A stretch of 64,000 nt of DNA, taken from contig OW240914.1 of assembly GCA_933207985.1 (NCBI GenBank), positions 288,418,877-288,482,876 on the forward strand, in the 5' to 3' direction. Position numbers and translations under genes: made by a program. Position 1 is the first letter of the stretch; the number at the start of each line of letters is the position of its first letter. The notes under the pieces are model-generated. The model ran no database searches. It saw nothing but the letters and a program-made list of their open reading frames with translations, and was not told the origin of the DNA. The stretch is from Pelobates cultripes (Eukaryota; Chordata; Amphibia; Anura; Pelobatidae). Positions 33,482 through 43,655 of the stretch are shown piece after piece.

Positions 33482-33829
33482 GGCGGTAGGAAGAAAAAGG
33501 TTGGCTACCACTGATCTACACACTGCTGATGGGTCTGTCAAACATAGTTGCAAAAGTCTTTGCAGTATCAAATATAATGATAGTGAACTAGCCTTATAAA
33601 AAAGAGCTATGATCCAGCCAGTGTAAAGGTATGGTCTTTGATCGTCAACTTGTCTATGATACTTAAATCTAAACTAGTCCAGATATCCACATCTAAGCAA
33701 ACAGACTCACAACACTGTGAGGACTCTACTATATAAATAATAGTCTAGACTGCAAGGAGGAAGGAGAAAGAATAAGTAAATAAAATTAGGTGCTAAAGTG
33801 CAGAACCATGCTTAGGATGCTGGTTGCCT

Positions 33830-34140
33830 GCACTTATGTGATAGAGTGCCCTGTGAGAAATAGAAAAGCCCAACGTGCATTTTGATGCCATGGATGTGCA
33901 ACTTCGTCAGGGTTAGAAACAACAATGACCTGAAAGTCTCTTAAATAAGTAAATGTCTTGCTGAAATTATGTGTTGGACCAATCACTGATTGACACGTGT
34001 CTAACGTTTGGCGCCAGAATGGTGACATCACGATTATGTAAATTAATGTTTCAAATTGGTCCAATCAGAAGGTAAGACATCATCAATTGTTAGCTGCTGA
34101 AAAAAACGGCAGTTAACTCTATCATCACTGGAATGATTGT
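33830..34140 (-). mobile_element. Penelope-like element 3' end fragment
   Basis: Read on the minus strand, 33910-33878 gives CTGACGA, a spacer containing TGCAC, then CAAAATGCACG. This is a weak version of the PLE terminal motif in which GAAA is replaced by AAAA. The neighbouring sequence (cacgtgtctaacg, gacatcacgat) resembles other PLE 3' regions in this window. No coding part is attached and the limits are approximate. Confidence 0.4.
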
Positions 34141-34144
34141 GAAA

Positions 34145-34583
34145 TAGTGGAAGCATTACGCTCCTATTGTGTAAATTCGTAGTGCCTCAGATATGTAATA
34201 CGTGGCTAGTGTAGACTGCATGTGTAATGTTAGAAAAGTATCTAACCTACAAGCATATTCTGCCTTGGATCATGCGAGGATGGGAATTTAACCCTTCGAG
34301 TGCTGTACTTCATAGTGAGGCTACAGAGATACTGTTAATGAATTATGTCGCTTGCAGTAGAGATAAGAGTATAGAATTGGAGATCAACCATGCCTGTAGT
34401 TCCCATCGATATGGAGATAACTGCAGAAAGCTGTGGCAAGTTATTTATTTATTTTTTAATTGATGTAATTAATTAATTCCTTTTTTTTTTGTATGGCATA
34501 CTTGTTCAGGAGATAAGACATAGATGTATATCTTAATAACTTTACATAATGAAATGGTCTTCCATCTCCAACCATTTATAGAT
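34145..34583. other. Sequence without recognised gene
   Basis: No motif or repeat is visible apart from short T-rich runs (34440-34492). Confidence 0.35.
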
Positions 34584-34588
34584 AGGAA

Positions 34589-35027
34589 TGTGAGGAAGTG
34601 CCCTTCGCCACTTGGTCCTGGAGAGGCTTGCTTGCCAGCCTCCTGCCCTGCGACTATGGCCCGGGGGTGTGTGGCCCTTTAAGAACATTATTGGGGCTTA
34701 TGGACTTTCATTGGACTGTTGCTGGCCCTTTAAGCACATTTTTGGGATTGCTATGCTCTGCATACTTCCCTGAGCTTTAATCACTTAGCTCTTTTAAGAG
34801 CTTGTTCCTGATATGCTCTCCTGGAGGAGAGGTCTTCCCTGCATGGTCCTGGAGGACAGAAGCTGATCCAGGGTGGACAGAAGACAACGAGACTCCAGTT
34901 AAGCTACGGTGGTTGTGGAGTCTGCGGTGGTTGTGGTGTCCGATGCGGTGCTTGTGGTCTTCGGCGCAGGCTAGGAAGCATCCATCAACTGAAGGTACTC
35001 ACTCGGAGTACGGGCAATTCTGTAACA
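34589..35027 (+). mobile_element. Degenerate gypsy-type LTR, internally deleted
   Basis: It starts tgtgaggaagtgcccttcgc and ends ttctgtaaca. The first half (cttgcttgccagcctcctgc...gactatggccc, ggggcttatggactt) matches the LTR at 61650. The second half (ctcctggaggagagg...ccagggtgga) matches the LTR at 22660. Flanks AGGAA (34584-34588) and AGGTA (35028-35032) agree at 4 of 5 positions. It is shorter than related LTRs because the middle, with the cacaggcagagggg block, is missing. Confidence 0.6.
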
Positions 35028-35029
35028 AG

Positions 35030-35450
35030 GTACAAGACTTTTAGAGGGAGCATTTAGTTGGTGGTGTAGCAAAGCAGATAGTCTGAGAGGAACAAAATGA
35101 AAGGAAGGATCTGTTTGAACTAGGCTGGCTTGTTCTGGCTGCCACAGAGAAGGAAATAATCTGCATAAGGAACTTGAGCAGAGAGAGTAAAGCAAGTTGA
35201 ACTGTGTATGAAGATAATGGACCCAAGTTTTGTGTGAAATTAAACATTTTTCTTATTCTTTACATAGCTGGAAAAGTACATTCAAAATGCCAAAGCTGGG
35301 GGGTGTGTCATGGCCACCATTTTGAATTGCCCCATCTAGAGGTGCTCCTGGAACATTGGGACAATATTGTTCCAAAAGTGATATACCCAACTTTAAACAC
35401 ACTGAACTTGGTAATTACTGCACCTTTAATTACATTTAAGCAACATGCAG
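35030..35450. other. Sequence without recognised gene
   Basis: A cell-gene-like frame is not evident. The 100-codon frame at 35204-35506 has no recognisable motif and starts inside ordinary repeat-rich sequence. Confidence 0.3.
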
Positions 35451-35982
35451 AAGCAAAAAACAACAATCGGAAAAGTCTGCTCCTACTATGCAGAAAATCG
35501 AAGTGACGGCTGCAGGGGTGAGTAGGGGCCTTTTAGCTTAATCTCCTTCCTCACTGCCAAGATTGTGGTTTATTTCACAGCAAAAATCATCATTGGCGTC
35601 AGTTGGTAAGCCTCTCCCTTCCATCAGACCTCACATGCTTGCACATATGCTGGTGCAGTCGCCTTCCGTTCGCGGCTTCACACAAGCAGCAGGATCGCAG
35701 CCGCATCAGCCACAAGCCCAGATGGTGGCTCCACATGTTCCGAGTGGCTCTTGCGCTTGAAGTGACAAGAAGAGACCCACAAGCGGCGTGAACTGTCATC
35801 TGCAAGCGGCGGTGCGTGCAGGAAACACCGCGAGCGGCTTAATGTGAAAGCAGCCCGGTTGCTAGTTTATAAAGCTGGCAGGTGGGAGGCATGAGGTCCC
35901 TGTCCCCATCAGGGCCCTCGGCCTTACGGCCATCAGGGGGGCCTCTGCTTCTGCTAACAACCTTGAAGAGCTTAATATTGAA

Positions 35983-37023
35983 ATGATGGATGATATTCCC
36001 AATATAATCTTATATTCACCATTGCCACAAAGAGTTAGGCATGATTCCACCTCCAAGATTGCTGTTATTGCAACATGTTTTGAAGACCATGCCAGATCCA
36101 AGATGGCTGCTTCAGCTCAACCGGCAATTTCCACCACCAAGATGGCCGCTGCCACCTCTAATATGGCTACCACTCTTAAAGTTGCAGCATATTATCAGAC
36201 TATGCCAGTTGAACTGGCTACAGGTTTGCCTGCATCAGTTGACATGCTGATAAATCTTATTCAAAATCTTAGAGTGGAATTTAGGAACGATTTTAAAAAG
36301 GAGTTTGACACAATATATAGTTTTATGACAGACATAAATTTACGCACGAAAGATGTGGAAATCCGAATGACCTCCCAAGAACAATCTCATCTGGAATTAT
36401 TAGAGAAGGTAAATGATCTTCAAAAACAGGTGAACCAGCAAGCAGAAAAATCAGCTGGTGCGGAAGATAGGAGCAGAAGAAACAACCTGCGGATCAGGGG
36501 GATCCCTGATAACATCGACATGGCGGAATTACCTAATTATTTTCAGAACATGGTAAGGGCAGTTAAGCCATCTGTTACCAATTCGGACTTGATTTTGGAC
36601 TGCATTCACATGTTGCCTAAAAATAACAGCGCACCTCTAGCTGCACCTAAAGATGTAATAGTATGTATTCATTACAATCATATAAAGGAGGAATTACTGG
36701 GTGCAGTTTGCACATCTGAATTATTTGGTGACTACAAAAATATGAAGATCTTTCTGGACTCTTCTGCACACACCATGAGACGACGCAGGGAATTTCAACC
36801 TTTCACGTCAGAATTGTGTCGCAGAGGAATCAGATACAGATGGGGATTCCCTGTAAAGGTTCTCTTTTACATGGATGGTCAGAAATGTGTTGTCTTATCA
36901 CCAGACGAGGGGATCAAAGTTCTTAACTCCATGAGCAGACGACAGGTGCTCTCAGCTCACACACTTTCACCTTCAACTCCAGAGCAGCCCAATTGGAGAA
37001 GTAAGCTTGATTCTCCGCATTGA
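35983..37023 (+). CDS. L1-type ORF1 RNA-binding protein
   Basis: ORF1p packages LINE RNA into a ribonucleoprotein. This 346-residue frame has the L1 ORF1p layout. An N-terminal region rich in KMAA/TSNMA repeats is followed by a predicted coiled coil (about 95-155: DFKKEFDTIYSFMTDIN through LLEKVNDLQKQVNQQAEK). The RRM block begins at about 160 with AEDRSRRNNLRIRGIPDNI, the diagnostic R-R-x-N-L-R-I-x-G motif. The C-terminal domain (about 255-330) contains KIFLDSSAHTMRRRREFQPF and GIRYRWGFPVKVLF. The ATG at 35983 is the first in the frame after a stop at 35860. The frame is fully open while the rest of the element is deleted. Length and motifs match frog L1 or Tx1-type elements. Which of the two cannot be settled without ORF2. 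Confidence 0.88.
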   Translation: MMDDIPNIILYSPLPQRVRHDSTSKIAVIATCFEDHARSKMAASAQPAISTTKMAAATSNMATTLKVAAYYQTMPVELATGLPASVDMLINLIQNLRVEFRNDFKKEFDTIYSFMTDINLRTKDVEIRMTSQEQSHLELLEKVNDLQKQVNQQAEKSAGAEDRSRRNNLRIRGIPDNIDMAELPNYFQNMVRAVKPSVTNSDLILDCIHMLPKNNSAPLAAPKDVIVCIHYNHIKEELLGAVCTSELFGDYKNMKIFLDSSAHTMRRRREFQPFTSELCRRGIRYRWGFPVKVLFYMDGQKCVVLSPDEGIKVLNSMSRRQVLSAHTLSPSTPEQPNWRSKLDSPH

Positions 37024-37369
37024 TCTACATAGCCTTTGAGATTCTGGTTTGATGTTTTCAGGCGTTGGCGTTTTGTTCTTTGATGTACCTGTTCCTGAGC
37101 TGCTTGAGGGATTACCTCAATTATATTTACTCTACTTTTCTTAAAATTTTTAGATCGACTCCAGGGTCCAGATTACTGTGGTTACTTGATGTGAGATGTA
37201 ACTTCTTAAATCAAGACTCACCCTGGTTGTCCAAGACATTTTTCTACTCATACTTAATTAATATATCTTGTACCGAAGTTTAATTTTTAATTTTGCTTAC
37301 CATGGTTCCCTTTGTCCCCAGTAAGCTTCTCTCCCCCCCAACCTGGACCTGATACCCTGAGATGGAGAA

Positions 37370-37640
37370 TTTTATTTTTTTAGGAACAATATGTACTCTG
37401 ACCAGTGTTGGAGGGACTGTGGAGCTATGGGAAATATGGCTCATATTTGGTGGTATTGTCCCAAAATTGCTAGAGATTGGAAAATAATTCATGACCTAAT
37501 TGTTAAAGTGGATCAGTCTATTCACATTCTAACATCAGAACTCGCATTATTCAAAAAAATTCCCAGAGTCAGTCAATAGAACAGATAAAATAATGATAGG
37601 CCACACCCTGATTGAAGCCACTTTGTGTTTACAATGATAT
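37370..37640 (+). pseudogene. L1 ORF2 C-terminal remnant
   Basis: The 37391-37579 frame reads MYSDQCWRDCGAMGNMAHIW and then WYCPKIARDWKIIHDLI. This is the cysteine-rich C-terminal block of L1/Tx1 ORF2 (C-W-R-C-G...G-x-x-x-H-x-W-W-x-C-P), with an extra residue between the first cysteines. A shifted frame just downstream (37586-37640) reads KIMIGHTLIEATLCLQ, the next conserved segment, and stops at 37635. Everything upstream in ORF2 is missing. Confidence 0.75.
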
Positions 37641-37799
37641 TGGAAATTTAAAAATGTACTCAAATGTATTCCAGAAGTTTTTAATTTAATCATGGATAAT
37701 AAAGTACATAACCTGTCCTATAGGAAAAATATGCATTAATTTGTAAAACTTTAATGTGATTGGAATGAATGGGAAGAAGAAATTAAAAAAGTGTACTGT

Positions 37800-40205
37800 T
37801 TATAGAAGTTCTTTGGAATTTTCCCACGCTGTGTAAAATGACACAGAGCACTCTGATTGGCTGGATTTCAAGTTATCCAATCAGAGTATAAGTGGTGGGC
37901 AGAATACACTGACCCTGAGGAGTGGAAAAAATGGATAGAGAAGGGATAGAAACAGACAGGTAGGAAATCTATACTAGTTAAGAAAAGCCCCCATAAAAGC
38001 TAAGAGAAATATATGAATGATAGTAGGTGGAAAAATCTACACGTACTAGGAGTTCTCTTACCAGATGCTACAAACTGTTGATAATAATCATATAGTAAAA
38101 TAATCTAAGCAGAACGTGAGAACTCTAAAATTATGCAATAAGAACCACTTGTACACACATAAAGTGAGAGAGTGATAAAATACAAAAATAGTGGAATAGA
38201 AAAAATCAGTAATTGCAATATATATAGATATCCACTAGGTGACAGCCTTGTATCAGAAAAACCTTGGTATAGAGGGAATCTTCCACTAAACAACGAATAG
38301 TCTTAATATATTTGAGAAAAAACCTTAGGATTTGGATGTATTAACACAGTGACTGCTAATGTAAAAGTAGATAGTCCAGACAACTTGATAGTCCAATAAA
38401 TTCCAAAAGGATGGAAAGATAAAATATTGTCCAATAAAGTATGTGACAGACAAAGTTCTTATAGTGCAAAGGTACCAATATCACATTCCACAGAGTGTGC
38501 TGCTGCTCAGTAGAAATAACAGCAGCAATAAAGTGTCAAGTTGTGGATATAATGTAACCAGTATTGGTATATATCAGTAAAATATCGGATGGCAGCAGAA
38601 AGTAACAGTTACTCATATACCACCATTACAGGTATATAGTAATATGATCTCTAAATGATCGGCAAATAATAGCAAAAAGCTAGTGATGCTTTTTAATAAA
38701 AACTTCACATTTATTGAGAATAAAATTAAAATTAGAACACACTCACAAAAATGAAGTGTAGTATGCCAGCAAATGAGTCTTATCGGGTAAGCAAAAACGG
38801 GTGATGATCAGCAAACTGTGGAAGATCTTTCTCCGGCCGGTAAGATGATCTTGCTGTGCTGGGAGAGGTGAGACACCTCTTGCGTGCGTTCCACTTAGTG
38901 CGCCAGATCTGCATTCCACGGTTGCTCGGTAGCTGGATCAATGTACGACAATTGCCGAAATGCCTTACGCGTTTTGTGACAGTTCACAGTCACTTCTTCA
39001 GAGGCGGATGAACTTCTATGACTGCTGCTCCGTTAATATAGTGATCACTGGCAGCTATGTTAATTAACAGCTGCTCATACATTGCAATATAAAGTCAGTT
39101 TAAAAATAAATGATAAATAAATAATGAATACTAAATAATAAATACACACATTAAACATTGTATACAGACATCAATTTAAAATATACCATATTTGGCTGAT
39201 TAAAATTCATTGTATAGTTCCATATTTAAAATGATCCCTAAAATTAAGTTTACATGTTGAAGTAAATGGAAAAACGAATTTAATCAAAGAGTTAGAATCC
39301 TCTCATCCTAACCAGGATGATTTGATCATAGATGGATATAAGTAGAATGGCTAGAAAAATACGCATAAATGCTAGAACCTAGAATTAAAATATATATAAT
39401 CATATCAGACCTTACAAGGATACTAACTCTAGCTGGAAGTGGAATAGTTAAATCGTGAGTCACGCTGATGTATCTATTTTCTATTTGGTACTCCATATAT
39501 CAACCTTTATTCAGTAGTTAGAAAGAGATGGAGATCGTATTGATCAATAATTAGAAAAAGATGGAAACAATATAAACCAGTATGCGGTGCAAAAATACAT
39601 TATATAAAAACTGCCATATAATCATCAGAAAGTTAATTTGGGAACTCTTGTTAGAGTCTAATAGTAAGTGTATTGTGAATCTACACGGTTTGTTGGAAAA
39701 GGGAAATGTGAAATAATAATAAATAATAAATGGTGGAAAATAGAGAATACAAAAAATAATGGAGAAAGATGAAATTGAAAGGTCAGTCGCAACAGGTCTA
39801 TTTGTGCAGACTTAAATGTAACATATTAGGACATGGTATGATCAGTGGAAATGCAATGTTTTTATAAAACATAAATAGATACGTGAATACTTTCAGTAGG
39901 GGACCATCACCTTGCCATTAGAAACAGAGTTGAAAAGTGCTCACAAGCAGAATAATCGTATTGAAAGGAGTAGGTTGACATTGAACAAGGACCAAAACAA
40001 CATCTAAAAAGAGAGGAGCAAGAGGCATATAAATAGCACCCCTAGTGGCAAGGGTAGCAAAAAGTGGCCGATCTCGATATAAAGAGCAAAAGAACATACA
40101 CAGTGTGGCTAAAAACATAAAACATATAAATTAGAGAACATAAATGTGGTGGAACCAAAATAGCATATGAATCATATATGGAAATTACATGGCTTAAATA
40201 AGCCA
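37800..40205 (-). mobile_element. Penelope-like element terminal region, minus orientation
   Basis: Read on the minus strand, 39001-38971 gives CTGAAGA, a perfect 5-bp stem GTGAC...GTCAC, then AAAACGCGTAAGGC. This is a clear PLE terminal motif. It lies upstream of and in opposite orientation to the PLE ORF1-like frame at 40226, as expected for PLE copies with an inverted terminal copy at the 5' side. The rest is AT-rich and non-coding. Limits are approximate. Confidence 0.55.
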
Positions 40206-40225
40206 TGCCACAGTAAGCTTCAAAG

Positions 40226-41174
40226 ATGCTTCTATATAAAAAAAAATATAAAATACCTTATAAAATTTGCCGTGTTGAGAATTTGGCATTGAATAGGTAT
40301 TTAGATTTTATCAGATCTAATAAAAGGACATTTTTCGACCAAATTTTAACTGAGGGTCCATCAGAGAAACCCCAATTTACCACTACTACAGAGATACCCA
40401 CAGTTCTGGATACCAGATCACTTATCTATAAATTAGGTAAACTAATGGAAAGAGAGGTTCATATTTGGTGGGACATAGCAAGCTTTAAATTCTATGTATC
40501 CAACAACCTAGTTCCAAGAGGTTTAAGACTACATAAGCCACTCACCTACAAAAAAGGTGATCACAATATTCATACTAGGTGGGATCAACTTTTAGATAAA
40601 GGCTCCCTCTTACTAATGATATTCCTTATCAATGAGAAAAAGAAATATTTAGAACAGCTAGAAAAGGAAATCAAAGAAATAAGAGACACTCTGCTCCCCT
40701 TGGTTGAAGAAGGCTCCTTCTCCAAACTGTTAGACTCAGTAGAGAGAAGGGTTAAAGATCTTGAAATTAGAATTAGGGAAATCAAGAAAAATGAATTACT
40801 ACGAGACAAAGAAGATTATAAGAAAGGAAGACAAAGGAATTGGAACCAATCTGGCGAGCATCATCACAGACTGCAGAAGAAGGAGCACCACTAATAGAGA
40901 GGGCTATTTATCTAGACCCCAAAGATTCCCATCTCAGTCTCAATACCGGACATATAGAACATGCTATGAACACCCTCCAAGAAGAAACTATGAAGACTCC
41001 AGATCCTATATTAGGAGAGACAACACAGGACCAAGTGATTTACCTACTAGAAGATATATATCTCCAAGAAGACTTAAAGACAGTCGAGATCCTCAGAAGA
41101 AAATTCCCACACCAAGAATTGATACGGCCCATCCCACCACACACACACTAATGTCTCACAACACCCTATTTTAA
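40226..41174 (+). pseudogene. PLE ORF1-like coiled-coil protein, frameshifted
   Basis: The 222-codon frame 40226-40894 reads ...MEREVHIWWDIASFKFYV, then NNLVPRGLRLHKPLT, then DQLLDKGSLLLMIFLINEKK, then a long charged helix (KKYLEQLEKEIKEIRDTLLP...) ending LLRDKEDYKKGRQRNW. I recognise this layout from the ORF1 or N-terminal region that precedes PLE reverse transcriptases in amphibians and fish: W-W-D-I, I-P-R-G-L-R, a coiled coil, and K-x-x-R-D-x-x-D-Y-x-x-G. The natural continuation switches frame near 40830 into the 40761-41174 frame, which is Arg/Ser/Tyr-rich (RNYEDSRSYIRRDNTGPSDL), so one frameshift has broken it. The RT is not present downstream. Retroviral-type sequence begins before 41460. 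Confidence 0.65.
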
Positions 41175-41462
41175 CAGATTTTTTAGGACTACAAAGGGAG
41201 AGATTATTCTCCCCCAAACGGGCATGGCAGGAGAAGATACAGAAGCTATCCGAACCGATCCCCCATACAAAGGAAAAGGTTACAAAGAGAACAAGAAGAC
41301 TTCTCTCTAGGGAAAATTGTAGGGACAGCGTCTTGTCTTACGGGTAAAAAGTCTGTTGCGGAGATGTAACCTGTTTGACAAGATGAGCAGCTGCCTATTA
41401 GGGATATTATTAGGTATAGTTAGTAGTCGTTTACATCGTAAATAGTAATTTTAAGGGGGGAC

Positions 41463-41919
41463 TGTTGTGGACAGAATATTAACTCTATTAATTTTCGTAA
41501 AATGCCTATTTACTCTGCATAACTATAATCAGTATTATTCATAAGCTACTTAAAATGGCCGCTAGGGAGTTTCCCGGTCGTCAACTAACACCCTCAAATT
41601 AAAAAGATGGTGCTGGAATTCGGAGGAGAGCTCCATGATACCAATGACATCACACCCAGTAGGATGAGCAATTGATGAACCACTTAACACCTAACCAATT
41701 ATTGATGTATTTTTCTCTGTTATCTATAATTATGCATATGATGTATTTCTGCTTTTTAAGGGGCATACCGGCCCCCCGGAATAACGTTTCCTCAAGTCTT
41801 TCATTAACCTGAAACTTGTGTCTGGTGTGAATTACTTTGGGAGCGTGCACGCAAATACTTATCAATTTGGACAGGGTAAGATATACAAAATTATCAAACA
41901 CTTGATTTGATCCACGACA
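41463..41919 (+). repeat. Endogenous-retrovirus-type LTR
   Basis: 457 bp from TGTTGTGGAC to ATCCACGACA, with short inverted ends (TGTTGTGGA against TGTCGTGGA). A purine tract (ttttaaggggggac) directly precedes it, so it is read as a 3' LTR. A GGGGCATACC...GGAATAACG region and a tgtgtctggtgtgaattac segment resemble R/U5 of retroviral LTRs. The sequence just upstream (41340-41460) ends a short open frame (MSSCLLGILLGIVSSRLHRK) that could be a remnant tail of the internal region. No gag, pol or env was recognised, so the rest of the provirus is missing or decayed. Confidence 0.6.
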
Positions 41920-41966
41920 CTTGGCATCACTAAAACGTCACGGTGCACTGAACAACGTTAGCTGTT

Positions 41967-43036
41967 TGTGACAAGACCAATCTCGCCACATTGCATTGGA
42001 GAAGCCTGGTTGCTCGCCTGTTGCCTTCGGATTATGGCCTCATGTTAAAAGGCTTGATTTTTCCCTGCAAAGACATGAAAGCCGGGTCATTTGGTGCTTG
42101 CCCTGTTTTTTAGCGGTGATAACCCAGATAGCTATGCCATGGAGCCCATTTGTATAATGAAAGACTATGGGAAAGACTTTGGTTCCATGGCAATTGAACT
42201 GTATGTGTGTGCTCTGAGCGCCATTCAGTAATAATGTGCGCTCAGATCTGAGCTACCTGGGGATATATTGAATGTACCTGTTTTGTGCAATGGCTGCACA
42301 GTTATATGTTTTTATGTGTTTTATTGTCTTTTGCTGCCATGTGTTCAATGGAGTTTTGCTTCTGTCTTTGGAGATAATTGGATTACTTCCCAATTATCTC
42401 CAGGATAGAAGACTCTGTGGAACTGGTTTTGGACAGAAAAGCTATGCTTCCTTTGGTCACAAAGGACTACGATCTATCTTTTGAACCATTGGACCAATTT
42501 GTATGAATGTGACATATGTTTGTTTTTGGAGTATGCTGATTCTGAAAATGTAAGTTTATGTGAATGTGATGCATATTTTTCAAGTTATGAATAATGTGGA
42601 AAAATTGTATTTCTCTGCTTGTTATAATTACATTACCCATTGTGTAAGGTAATTGTATCACAGGCAGAGGGGAGGATTTTGTGTGGGAGTGTCTGAGTGT
42701 ATTGTATGTATTTATTGGTTGTGTTCCAAAACTCTGTGGGTGGTACTAATGTGTAAGAATGTGTACATAAGCACAATAAACCCTCTGGCTGTTCACTGCT
42801 TGACCCTCAACACGGAGCTTTGTCTCGTTCTTGGGGGGATTTATTGTATGCTGCTCCAGTTCGACTGCTAGGAGTGTAAACCTATTCGTTTGGTTTTTCC
42901 TATTCAGCTGTTTATGGCATTCATATGGTTTCCTGTTCGGCGGATTGGTGTTCTGCAGTAGTTGTGCCTGTGTCTCTGGAAGGGAAGATCTACTAAATGG
43001 CGGTTTAACCCTTGTATGCTTGGGGGTGCCGTTACA
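41967..43036 (+). repeat. 5' LTR of a gypsy-like element with gag-like frame
   Basis: It starts tgtgacaagaccaatctcgc and ends gtgccgttaca, then continues with attggtggcaagtggcggga, the same style of primer-binding region as the Gmr1-like element. It shares blocks with other LTRs in the window (cacaggcagaggggagg at 42660, ttggagaagcctggttgct at 41997). An AATAAA lies at 42775 ahead of a R/U5-like stretch (cacggagctttgtctcgttc). Confidence 0.65.
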
Positions 43037-43575
43037 ATTGGTGGCAAGTGGCGGGATCGTTCCTACAGCCAGAAGGACAGCTACAGGAGACACCATTTCT
43101 TTGGATTTTACAACTTGAGGGCAACGCATGTCCCAGTACAGCGACCCTGACAGCACCAGCATGGAACCAGCAGTGGAGTACGATGAGGGTCTCATGGATG
43201 ACCGAGATGCAGTTCGCAAAGGCATCTGGTACCAGGCACTGGGTATTGTGGAGTACCAGCAGGACAAGAGATTCCCCAAGGAAGACCAGCGGTTACAGAA
43301 GTGAGTAGCCCTGTAGATGCCCTTCCTGGGAGAGCAGCGCCTGAAGGAATGGGTGAAGAGAACACCTAGTATGGCAAGAGATGTGGTTGGAAGATGCCTG
43401 TTTGTGTGTTTTGGAGTGCTATATTGGATGCCGTTCGGGAGTTTGGAGCATTCACTTATTGGCGGTTTGTGTGTTTGGTGTTCTACAGTAGCTGTGCCTG
43501 CATCTCTGGAAAGGGGGACGATCGCCTAAACGGTTTTTACCCCTTGTGTGCAAAACGGTCCGTTACAATTGGTGG
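43037..43575 (+). repeat. Tandemly duplicated 5' end: gag start plus LTR 3' end
   Basis: The block from the first primer-binding region through a diverged gag start (43127-43370) and a second LTR 3' end (43425-43569, ending ccgttaca) is repeated by the sequence from 43570 onward. Both copies share gtggcaa/gcg...gggatcgttcc, cagctacagg, gagggcaacgcatgtc and tacagcgaccctgacagca. The offset is about 535 bp. The first gag copy is broken by a stop (tgagtagccctgtag near 43301). Confidence 0.75.
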
Positions 43576-43655
43576 CAGCGGTGGGATCGTTCCCACAGAC
43601 TACAGGACAGCTACAGGCAACACCATTCCGTGGATTTACAATTTGAGGGCAACGC

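Larger units (their letters stand above)
25498..33513 (+). mobile_element. hAT element hosting a nested Gmr1-like retrotransposon
   Basis: The left end CATGGGTCATCATCCTGGTC plus cctaccgcccattagtgggcg is mirrored by the right end, whose complement reads CAGTGGTAGCCAACC, then ctacc-gccc-acta. Flanking 8-bp duplications are ATCTAGAC (25490-25497) and ATCTACAC (33514-33521), 7 of 8 identical. About 1.4 kb of hAT sequence precedes the retrotransposon at 26925-33481 and 27 bp plus a 5-bp duplication follow it. Without the insert the element would be about 1.45 kb. It still carries the last codons of a hAT transposase on the plus strand (26589-26711), so it derives from an autonomous element by internal deletion. 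Confidence 0.85.
35560..37720 (+). mobile_element. L1-like LINE with most of ORF2 deleted
   Basis: A GC-richer 5' region (35560-35980) precedes an intact ORF1 (35983-37023). After about 360 bp of non-coding sequence, the far C-terminus of ORF2 appears (37370-37640). The endonuclease and RT domains, about 3 kb in a complete element, are absent. Limits are approximate and no target duplication was identified. Confidence 0.7.
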
